From JBECKR01 sp040235415 (GTDB lineage: Bacteria > Acidobacteriota > Polarisedimenticolia > Polarisedimenticolales > Polarisedimenticolaceae): 6,544 bases of DNA. The position numbers and the translations under genes are program-made. This document shows, piece by piece, positions 1 through 5,650 of this stretch (its first letter is position 1; each line of letters begins with the position of its first letter). The notes beneath the pieces were generated by a model. That model was given only the letters and a program-made list of their open reading frames with translations, was not told the DNA's origin and did not search any database. The stretch covers positions 1 to 6,544 of the forward strand of contig JBECKR010000365.1 in assembly GCA_040235415.1 (NCBI GenBank). Reading direction: 5' to 3'.

Positions 1-604
1 CGCGCTCGCGTTCGGTCGGCGACTCGGTCCGCCACTTCAAGGTGTCGACGAGGTTGGTCGAGTTCGTCGAGACGTCGCATGTGCCGTCCGTCGCGATCGG
101 CTTGACGCACAGCGCCTTCACGCTCCAGGTACCGGCGAAGAAGACGTTGAACCGAGGGAGCGTCGCGATGCTCCCGGAGTCGTTCGACCGCAACCAGCCG
201 CACGAGGGATCGACTCCGCTCGTCGGCTCGAGCTCGTTCTTCGTACATCTCGGATCGATCTGCCCCAGCGGATCCCACCGGACGTAGTCGCCCGGCACCG
301 CCGTTCCCGGGTCGTGGAGCCAGGCGTAGACGTACGCGTAGCCGTACTCGTTGTCGACGTCGTCGTGGACGGTGAGGCGATAGCGCGTGCTCATGGTATC
401 GACGCCCGCGGCGCCGACCCAAGTCGAATAGACCCGGATGCGATCGATCGGAACGCCCGCGAAGGCGGGAAACTGGTCCGCGGTGAGCACCACCGGCTCC
501 TGGGTGCGCTGCGTGATCGAGGCGACGCTAGCCGGCGACCCGGCGATCAGCGCGGCCAGAGAGAGAGAGAGAGAGAGAGAGAGAGCGGCAGACCGTCCGT
601 GCAT
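1..604 (-). CDS. Secreted protein of unknown function, 3' end beyond window; signal peptide encoded by a CT repeat
   Basis: The minus-strand frame is open from an ATG at 604 to the window edge: 201 codons, no stop, so the C-terminus is missing. I chose this start because a G-rich ribosome site (GGGGGGAA, about 6 bases upstream) and a promoter-like pair precede it, and because it opens directly into a signal peptide. That peptide has a basic n-region (H2, R4), a hydrophobic core of alternating Leu-Ser (residues 8-16) then AALIAG, and a small-residue cleavage region ending near SVAS (residue 29). The mature part is rich in Asp, Tyr and Trp (EYGYAYVYAWLHDPG around 86-100), with four cysteines (C120, C135, C166, C176) that could pair after export. 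The pattern suggests a beta-sandwich adhesin-like or matrix protein, but I recognise no family. The serine codons of the repeat (TCT) differ from the TCG/AGC/TCC used elsewhere. Existence and export are well supported; the role is unknown. Confidence 0.82.
   Translation of the reverse strand, partial: MHGRSAALSLSLSLSLAALIAGSPASVASITQRTQEPVVLTADQFPAFAGVPIDRIRVYSTWVGAAGVDTMSTRYRLTVHDDVDNEYGYAYVYAWLHDPGTAVPGDYVRWDPLGQIDPRCTKNELEPTSGVDPSCGWLRSNDSGSIATLPRFNVFFAGTWSVKALCVKPIATDGTCDVSTNSTNLVDTLKWRTESPTERER
558..585. repeat. Perfect (AG)14 dinucleotide microsatellite inside a signal-peptide coding sequence
   Basis: Twenty-eight bases of uninterrupted AG alternation on the plus strand read as (CT)14 in the sense direction of the left-edge gene, giving codons CTC-TCT repeated and the peptide LSLSLSLSL (residues 8-16). 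The unit length is not a multiple of three, so slippage by one unit changes the frame. Loss of one unit leads to a TAG read at 528-530 and gain of one unit to a TGA read at 547-549, both within about 20 codons. Nothing else in this GC-rich window resembles it. Confidence 0.97.
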
Positions 605-631
605 CCTGTTCCCCCCGGAAAAACTGTCAAG

Positions 632-660
632 CTTATACGTCGATGCCGGTGAGAGGGCAA
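632..660 (-). promoter_or_regulatory. Sigma-70-like promoter for the left-edge secreted protein
   Basis: On the minus strand TTGCCC (660 to 655), 17 bases, then TATAAG (637 to 632) resembles TTGACA-N17-TATAAT (4/6 and 5/6 matches). It lies about 28 bases upstream of the ATG at 604, implying a 5' leader of roughly 20 bases that contains the G-rich ribosome site. A second TTGACA (630 to 625) has no matching -10 at the right distance. This is assigned by eye only. Confidence 0.45.
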
Positions 661-875
661 CGTTCAAGACGGCAGAAACCCATTACCGGCGACTGCTCGG
701 TTCCTCCGAAGCGCGCGCATTTTTCATGTCGCATTCGCAATCCCCTCGGCGTCGCCACGTGCCAGATCCGGGCTGGGCGGCGCGCGGCCGCCCGTGAAGG
801 CCACACCTCGCCCTTTCTCCCCGTCGGCGTTTTCGGCCTGGCGCCTCGCCGCACCGCCCCGTACCGATCCTGATC

Positions 876-923
876 AGGGGAACCGTGATGCCGCCTGGAA
901 CTCCCCGCGGCGGCGGGGTGGGG
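876..923 (+). promoter_or_regulatory. Leader with strong ribosome site, overlapping short frame, and GC hairpin before the 929 gene
   Basis: AGGGGAA (876-882) is a better ribosome site than the one before ATG 929. It precedes adjacent GTG (885) and ATG (888) codons in a different frame, which read 21 codons to a TGA at 951-953, overlapping the start of the main gene. Within it, CCCCGC (903-908), the loop GGCG and GCGGGG (913-918) form a perfect 6-bp hairpin directly before the GGGG (920-923) that probably serves ATG 929. This could be a coupled leader peptide, a structural control of the start, or the sign of a small frameshift. The evidence is structural only. Confidence 0.25.
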
Positions 924-928
924 TCGCG

Positions 929-1393
929 ATGGGAAGCAGGATCCGGGGCGTGATCGAGAGCGAGCTCCGACGCGGGCTCGCGGTCGGGCTGCGGCTGCTC
1001 GAGAACCTCCACGGCGGCGACTCCGTCGAGCTGACTCGCGGCGACATCGCGCGGTTCCGGGTCTGGGTGCGCAACGGCTCCGACCTCCCGATGCAGCGCG
1101 TCGCCGGCCTCTTGAACCCGACCTCCTGCACGCGCTTCCCGGCGGTTCGCTTCGAGATCCGGGACCTCCAGTCCGGCGAGCAGCGCGACGTCGCCGAGAT
1201 CGTGGTGCGCGTCGTCTCCGCGCCGCGCTCGCACGACGGCTACGATTGGATCGCCAAGGCGACGCTCGTCGCGAGCTCCGAGATCGCGCCGGTCGTGGTG
1301 CGCGAGCCGAGCCGCCCGGTCGGCTACGTCCCGCAGCGCGAGGTCGTCCCGGCCGTCCACCGGCCCTCGTCGATCCCGATTTCCGAGGTGTAG
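929..1393 (+). CDS. Conserved-looking hypothetical protein with predicted beta-sandwich (Ig-like) fold
   Basis: This encodes 154 residues from ATG 929, preceded by GGGG five bases upstream. The frame stays open further 5' (to an ATG at 794), but residues encoded before 929 look like non-coding GC-rich translation, so the shorter start is preferred. Codon third positions from 929 on are strongly G/C biased, typical of real coding here. The chain shows alternating hydrophobic strands: GLAVGLRLLEN (16-26), SVELTRGDIARFRVWVRNGS (32-51), AVRFEIRDL (72-80), DVAEIVVRVVSAP (87-99) and YDWIAKATLVASS (105-117). A strand ending in 'VRNGSDLPM' followed by further strands resembles CARDB or other Ig-like domains that describe 'extra force between parts'. 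A Pro/Arg-rich tail follows (120-154). No signal peptide or membrane segment is visible, so it is probably cytoplasmic. It converges on the GNAT gene with zero spacing. Function is unknown; I am confident it is a gene, much less so of its fold. Confidence 0.75.
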   Translation: MGSRIRGVIESELRRGLAVGLRLLENLHGGDSVELTRGDIARFRVWVRNGSDLPMQRVAGLLNPTSCTRFPAVRFEIRDLQSGEQRDVAEIVVRVVSAPRSHDGYDWIAKATLVASSEIAPVVVREPSRPVGYVPQREVVPAVHRPSSIPISEV

Positions 1394-2017
1394 TCAGCGC
1401 TTCGGCCGGAGCCCCCGCACCACGATCGGCCGCGTGCTGCCCTCGGGGGTCGCGTCGCGGAACCCGGCGCGGTCGAACAGCGCGGGCACCCCGGTCCACG
1501 CGAACGCCGCCGGCATCTTGGCGTCCCCCTTCGGCACGACCGGGTAGCCCTCGACCCGCGTCGCGCCGTGCAGGCGCGCGAGCTCGACCGCCCCGGCGAG
1601 GAGCTGCGAGGCGACCCCGCGCGCGCGCCAGCCGGAGCGGATGAAGAAGCACACCACGGCCCAGGTCCCCGGATCGCGCTCCCCCGCGAGCGCCTTGACG
1701 CGCTGCATCCGCGGGAAGTCCGAGGCCGGTCCGACGCACACCCACCCGACCGGCGTGCCGGCCGCGAACGCGAGGCAGCCGCGGACCTTGCCCGCGGTCA
1801 GGAGGCGCCGGAACGCGCGGCGGTTCGGCTCGCCCTTGCTCGCCTCCCACAGCTTCCCGCCGCGCGGCAGGCGCCACCACATGCACCAGCAGCCGCCGCA
1901 GGCGCCGTTCGCGCCGAACAGCGCCGCGAGGTGGTTCCAGTCGCCCGGCGCGAGCGCGCGGACCTCGATCGGGTGCTCGATCTCGGCGGCCGCCTTCGGC
2001 CGTGCGCGCGGGCTCAC
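1394..2017 (-). CDS. GNAT family N-acetyltransferase
   Basis: This 207-residue cytoplasmic enzyme is expected to move an acetyl group from acetyl-CoA to an amine; the substrate cannot be read from sequence. The GNAT core is visible. Strand beta-4 is WAVVCFFI (119-126), and motif A follows as RSGWRARGVASQLL (127-140), with the pyrophosphate-binding R131-x-x-G134-x-A136. Next come helix alpha-3, strand VEGYPV (155-160) and the C-terminal segment TGVPALFDRAGF (175-186), ending with the family's RPIVVRGL. The N-terminal signature CGGCWCMWWR (40-49), with three cysteines and three tryptophans, marks a subfamily of uncharacterised GNATs. The start is a GTG at 2017, overlapping the protease stop as GTGA. 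No better in-frame start precedes the conserved region, which begins near residue 17. Translational coupling to the upstream secreted protease is therefore likely. The stop abuts the stop of the convergent gene at 1393. The length is complete for the family. Confidence 0.88.
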   Translation of the reverse strand: MSPRARPKAAAEIEHPIEVRALAPGDWNHLAALFGANGACGGCWCMWWRLPRGGKLWEASKGEPNRRAFRRLLTAGKVRGCLAFAAGTPVGWVCVGPASDFPRMQRVKALAGERDPGTWAVVCFFIRSGWRARGVASQLLAGAVELARLHGATRVEGYPVVPKGDAKMPAAFAWTGVPALFDRAGFRDATPEGSTRPIVVRGLRPKR

Positions 2018-4626
2018 GGACAGACGTCGCCGCCCGTCGCCGGGGAGCGCTCCGCGCCGCTGCCGTCGGTGCCGTAGGAGCCCTCGCCGGCGGCGTTGCG
2101 CGCCACGACGACGAACGCCGAATCGTCGGTCAGGGTCGCGAGCACCTTGGAGGTGCCCGAGCCGAGGTCGGCCTCGCACACCGGGGCGCCGCCGGCGCCC
2201 GTCGCGAGGTCGTAGCGGTACAGCTCGTAGACTTCCGGCGCGCCTCCGTCGGGCGGCGCGGACCACTGCAGCAGGAACCCGCCCGGATCGCGGTCGATCG
2301 TGAACGGCGCGGCGCTCGTGCCGGCCGAAGCCTCGCCCGGCTTCGCGAGCGGGGCGTTGCAGGTGTAGCTCGTGGAGTCGACCACGACGTCGTCGACGTA
2401 CCAGCCCTCGTCCGAGATCGACGTGTCGGTCGCGAACCGCCAGCGGAAGCGGACGTCGCTCCCCGCGAGCGAGGCGAGGTCGACCTCGACGTCGCGCCAG
2501 CCGCCCGAGTCTCCCGCCCACGCCGAGCGGCCCGCGAGGTTCGAGCTCGCGCTCGAGGAGATCCCGCCGGTGTAGCCGCCGTTCGTGATGAGCGGCGCGG
2601 CGTCGGTCCAGGCGCCGCCGCCGACGCGGTACTCGAGGACGCCGCCATCCCAGTTGCTCTCGGTGTTGTAGCGGTGCTTGAAGCGCAGCACCGAGCGCGC
2701 GGCGAGCGCCGCGAGCGGCTCCATGACGAGCGCCGCGTCGCTGCGGGTCGAGATGTCGGCGACGAACCAGCTGTGCGTCGGGCTCGCGCTGTCCGCGGTC
2801 GTCTGGGACCACGGGTTGGCGTTCTCGAGGTTCGTCGGGGTCCATCCGCCCGGCCCCGACTCCATGGCGTCTTCGAACGTCGTCGCGACGTTGGCGGTCC
2901 CGGTTGCTACGGTGAACTCGGAGGCCCACGCGCCCGGGTCTTGGGCCGCGGTCGAGTCGAGACGCAGCGCGATCGGGTCGCCGCACCGGAACGCCGGGTC
3001 GACCGCGATCGTGAAGTGCGGGGCGTTCGAGCGCCGCGTCGCGGCCTGGGGGACGTCCGGCCAGTCCGCGGCGGCGTCCGCGATCGTCACGAGCGGCGTC
3101 GTGGTCGAGAGCGTACCGGCGACCGCCGTCGCGTCGAGCGTGCCGGCGTTCTTGACGTCGACCGCGAGGGCGAACGTCTCGCCGGGGTCGACGACGCCGT
3201 CGCCGTTCCCGGCGGCGTCGTCGACCTCGTGCGCGGCGTACTGCAGGTGCGGCTGCGGCACGCGACACACCGCGGCGTCGAGGCCGTCCTCGGCGACCTT
3301 GCCGGTCGCGCCCGGGTCGAGCCAGTCCTTGAGCCGGGTCGCGGCCGTGCCGCCGCCCTCCCACGAGACCGCGAGCTTGCCGAACTCGTCGTAGGTGATG
3401 CTGCTGCACGACGCCGTGCCGCCGTGCAGCTGTCCGACGACGTGGTGCGCCGGGTCGAACAGCGGCGAGCCCGAGGAGCCCGGCTCGGTCGTGCCCTGCT
3501 CCCACTCCGTGATGCGCCAGTGGTCCGGACCGTAGTACTGGCCGTCGATCAGGGGGTCCTGGTTGTAGGTGATCTTCTTCTCGTCGTTGTTCGGATGGTG
3601 GATGCACCACGACGCCGACGGCGCCGCGGGCGAGTTCGACCAGCCGTTGTAGTACGCGCCGAAGCCCTCGGGCGGCTCGACGTCCATCTCGAGCAGCGTG
3701 AAGTCCGACCCCGAGTACGTCGCGACGAGCGTCGAGCCGCTGACGGTCTGGTCGGTGGGCGCGACGCCGGACTCGCAGCCCGGCCGTTCGAAGTTGAACT
3801 GGAAGATCGTGCCCGCGGCCCTCGAGGCGGTGCTGACGCAGTGGTTCGCGGTCAGGACGAAGTTGCGGCAGTCGCCGGCGGTGTTGGTGACGAGGCTTCC
3901 CGAGCAGTACCCGCCGCTCGAGGTCAGGAGGTTGACGACGCCGCGCTTGTCGTCCTGCCAGTCGGCGCCGAGCGGGCAGTTGACGTCGATGTTGCAGGCG
4001 CCGGCGTCGACCCCGGGGTCGGAGGTCGCGGCTTCGATGCCGAATCCGCCCCAACTTCGGTAGCCGCGGAGCACCGTCCCGAGGTGGACGTTCGGGAGGG
4101 CGCCGTCGAGCTTCGCGGGACGCTCGATCTCGACGACCGCGGCGTCCCCTTCGATCGGGGTCATCCAGAGCTGGCCGTGCCGCCGGACGTCGGCGCTCCC
4201 GAACGGGCCGAGCACGGTCGTGCGGGCGGGGTCGTAGACCCAGAGCCGGGCGCCGGGCTGCGGGCGGTAGGTCCCGAACCCCAGCACGGTCCAGATCGCG
4301 CCCGGGGCGCGGATCCGCAGGCGCCAGACTCCCGTGCCGTCGGGGAGCGTCTCCCATAGGCCCGCGCGCGCCGGATCACCGTCGACCTTCGCCGGCTCGG
4401 CGACCTGCAGGACCTTCTCGTGGCTCGCGGCCTCGGCGTCGCGGGCGGCGAGCTTCGCGCGGTCGACCGCGGGCAGCACGATCTCGGGGATCTCGGCGAG
4501 CGGCCGCAGGCCGGCAGTGGCGAACGACGGCGGGTCCGGGGCCGCGCGGACGCCGGCCGTCCACGCCGCGAGCGCGACCGCGAGCACGGTCGCACACCTC
4601 CCCCCGCGGCGATGTCCTCCTTCCAT
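2014..4626 (-). CDS. Secreted lysyl endopeptidase (Lys-C/Achromobacter protease I-like) with C-terminal Ig-, MAM- and FnIII-like domains
   Basis: This is an 870-residue exported serine protease of the S1 lysyl-endopeptidase group, expected to cut after lysine. The signal peptide (1-29) has basic residues H5-R10, a hydrophobic stretch ATVLAVALAAW and VRA before the cut. A propeptide of about 180 residues follows. The catalytic domain (about 206-452) contains CNIDVNCPLG, TANHC (His262), SDFTLLEMD (Asp308) and TEPGSSGSPLF (Ser385). QLHGG (H401) and D413 align with API His210 and Asp225, the lysine-specificity aspartate. Six cysteines match the three API disulfides; C253 and C341 are extra. After it come an Ig/CARDB-like domain with an Asp-rich GNGDGVVDPGE loop (455-575), a MAM/concanavalin-like domain ending EGWYVDDV (580-756), and an FnIII-like domain (757-850). 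ATG 4626 follows CAGGA by four bases; GTG at codon 14 is an alternative that would remove the basic n-region. Assignment is firm; natural substrates are unknown. Confidence 0.93.
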   Translation of the reverse strand: MEGGHRRGGRCATVLAVALAAWTAGVRAAPDPPSFATAGLRPLAEIPEIVLPAVDRAKLAARDAEAASHEKVLQVAEPAKVDGDPARAGLWETLPDGTGVWRLRIRAPGAIWTVLGFGTYRPQPGARLWVYDPARTTVLGPFGSADVRRHGQLWMTPIEGDAAVVEIERPAKLDGALPNVHLGTVLRGYRSWGGFGIEAATSDPGVDAGACNIDVNCPLGADWQDDKRGVVNLLTSSGGYCSGSLVTNTAGDCRNFVLTANHCVSTASRAAGTIFQFNFERPGCESGVAPTDQTVSGSTLVATYSGSDFTLLEMDVEPPEGFGAYYNGWSNSPAAPSASWCIHHPNNDEKKITYNQDPLIDGQYYGPDHWRITEWEQGTTEPGSSGSPLFDPAHHVVGQLHGGTASCSSITYDEFGKLAVSWEGGGTAATRLKDWLDPGATGKVAEDGLDAAVCRVPQPHLQYAAHEVDDAAGNGDGVVDPGETFALAVDVKNAGTLDATAVAGTLSTTTPLVTIADAAADWPDVPQAATRRSNAPHFTIAVDPAFRCGDPIALRLDSTAAQDPGAWASEFTVATGTANVATTFEDAMESGPGGWTPTNLENANPWSQTTADSASPTHSWFVADISTRSDAALVMEPLAALAARSVLRFKHRYNTESNWDGGVLEYRVGGGAWTDAAPLITNGGYTGGISSSASSNLAGRSAWAGDSGGWRDVEVDLASLAGSDVRFRWRFATDTSISDEGWYVDDVVVDSTSYTCNAPLAKPGEASAGTSAAPFTIDRDPGGFLLQWSAPPDGGAPEVYELYRYDLATGAGGAPVCEADLGSGTSKVLATLTDDSAFVVVARNAAGEGSYGTDGSGAERSPATGGDVCP

Positions 4627-4677
4627 CGAATCCTGCTTACCCCGTCTTGCCCGCCGCAGCAATCGGAATTCGGCTTC

Positions 4678-4750
4678 GGGGACATTCCTCGCCGGATTCT
4701 GATACTTCGGCCTTGGACAAAAGAATTGGGAGAAAATCAGGAATGTCCCC
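4678..4750. repeat. REP/MITE-like palindromic element (12-bp perfect inverted repeat, 49-bp centre)
   Basis: GGGGACATTCCT (4678-4689) and its exact reverse complement AGGAATGTCCCC (4739-4750) bracket 49 bases that are visibly more AT-rich than the surroundings (for example ACAAAAGAATTGGGAGAAAA at 4717-4736). The right arm overlaps the rhomboid gene: its last codons, GAC TGG GGA CAT TCC TGA, are largely supplied by the arm, so the element wrote that protein's C-terminus. Weak internal pairing (ATTCT 4696-4700 with AGAAT 4722-4726) exists. The form resembles REP or MITE elements moved in trans by IS200/RAYT-type transposases. No transposase is in the window. It might also act as an mRNA-stabilising stem between the rhomboid and protease genes. 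It lacks a U-tract, so it is not a standard terminator. Confidence 0.6.
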
Positions 4751-5645
4751 AGTCGGGCTCCCGGGTCAGGGAGCGGTGCAGGATGGCGCCGATGGCCATG
4801 CCGGTGAGGAGGCCGCCGACATGGCTCCCGACGCTCACGGGGTGGCCGGAAGGGGTCATCGGCGTCAGGAACGACGGTAGAACGAGCATCCCGATCCCGA
4901 TCGCGCGAACCCGCGCCCGCCACGGCAGCACGGCTGCGTGCGCGCGGGCGAGGCGCCACGACACCCACGCCCCGAACAGTCCCGCGACCGCGCCCGAGGA
5001 GCCGAGGATCGCGGTGCCCTCGCGCGCGAACGAAAGCGCGGTGAGCCCGCCGCCGATCCCGGCCGCGAGATAGATCAGGATCGTGCGGCGGTAGCCGAGC
5101 TCGACGATCAGCGGCACCGCGAACACCAGCATCGACACGCCGTTCGAGAGCGCGTGCGTCGGATCGGCGTGCAGGAACAGCGACGTCAGCAGGCGCCACG
5201 GCTCGGCCAGCGTGCGGCCGGCGACGAGGAGCCCGGCGTCGAGCGCCGCGTGCCCGCCGGGAAGCGGACCGCCGGTCCAGAACACGATCGCGAGGTGCAG
5301 CAGGACGACCGCGCCTGCCGCGCGGACCGCTCCCCAGGGGAACGGGTTCGCGGCGACGGGCTCCCCGGCGAACGCGTCGTTCTCGTCGTCGCCGTCCGGG
5401 TCGGGCGCGGGCGCCGCCCGCGGGCGCGGCGCGACGCGTTCGACCCCTTCGGCGATCGCGGCGCGGGCGTCCTCGAGCCGCTCCTCCGGTACGGTGATCA
5501 CCATGACCGGGGGATCGGCCGCCATGAGGCCGGCGCGATGCGGCACTCCGGCGATCTCGAGCAGCCGGCTGACGACCGGGACCAGTTCGGCGCGGTCGAT
5601 CTCGAGCAGGACGACGTGCCGCCCCGAAGGATTCGACGGGCCCAC
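4737..5645 (-). CDS. Rhomboid family intramembrane serine protease with N-terminal cytoplasmic domain
   Basis: A 302-residue inner-membrane protease that cleaves transmembrane substrates. The GTG at 5645 lies five bases after the stop of the EF-P gene; the frame is open further upstream but there it overlaps that gene. Residues 9-70 form a beta-alpha-beta pattern (HVVLLEID, LVPVVSRLLEIAGVPHRAGL, PPVMVITVPEERLEDARAAI) resembling a DUF2007-like ferredoxin-fold domain, then a Pro/Asp-rich linker (72-100). The six-helix core follows: TM1 about 107-123, the WR motif (150-151), H159-x4-H164-x3-N168 of TM2 (oxyanion asparagine), the catalytic GSSGA with Ser217 in TM4, and GSHVGG with His275 in TM6. 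The spacings match E. coli GlpG (H145, H150, N154). All catalytic residues are present, so it should be active. The final residues DWGHS derive from the palindromic repeat, so the original C-terminus may have differed. It probably shares a transcript with the EF-P gene. Substrate unknown. Confidence 0.92.
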   Translation of the reverse strand: MGPSNPSGRHVVLLEIDRAELVPVVSRLLEIAGVPHRAGLMAADPPVMVITVPEERLEDARAAIAEGVERVAPRPRAAPAPDPDGDDENDAFAGEPVAANPFPWGAVRAAGAVVLLHLAIVFWTGGPLPGGHAALDAGLLVAGRTLAEPWRLLTSLFLHADPTHALSNGVSMLVFAVPLIVELGYRRTILIYLAAGIGGGLTALSFAREGTAILGSSGAVAGLFGAWVSWRLARAHAAVLPWRARVRAIGIGMLVLPSFLTPMTPSGHPVSVGSHVGGLLTGMAIGAILHRSLTREPDWGHS

Positions 5646-5650
5646 GGCGC

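Larger units (their letters stand above)
605..928. other. Divergent intergenic region, 324 bp
   Basis: This separates the minus-strand secreted-protein gene from the plus-strand gene at 929. The left third (about 605-740) is less GC-rich and holds the minus-strand promoter candidate. The right part holds a GC-rich stretch (about 770-800) and the leader described separately. I compared it by eye with cyclic-di-GMP and cobalamin riboswitch cores and found no convincing match. I saw no tRNA and no convincing small gene. Reading frames that cross it have no conserved content. Confidence 0.6.

Noticed and set aside
640..740. Possible riboswitch (cyclic-di-GMP or cobalamin) in the divergent region
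   Set aside because: Fragments such as AGGGCAAC and CCGGTAATGGG recall riboswitch motifs, but the other conserved blocks and helices are absent.
740..790. Possible sigma-54 promoter on the minus strand (TGGCACG near 765)
   Set aside because: The GC element is not at the required 10-base spacing from GG, so the -24/-12 pattern fails.
633..1886. Minus-strand frame spanning the 929 gene and the GNAT gene, and other frames across 605-1360
   Set aside because: Arg-rich shadow translation that overlaps two better supported genes and the intergenic region.
1394..4357. Very long minus-strand frame (987 codons) continuing upstream of the GNAT gene through the protease
   Set aside because: Only its last 207 residues match a family; the rest is Arg/Pro-rich low-complexity translation in a frame alternative to the clear Lys-C protease. 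Such frames are expected in GC-rich coding DNA.
2002..4359. Long plus-strand frame (785 codons) antisense to the protease
   Set aside because: Arg/Ala/Val-rich sequence without domains, and stop-poor only because the opposite strand is GC-rich coding sequence.
4690..4738. Rho-independent terminator after the rhomboid gene
   Set aside because: The 12-bp arms are separated by 49 bases and no U-tract follows the distal arm in either direction.
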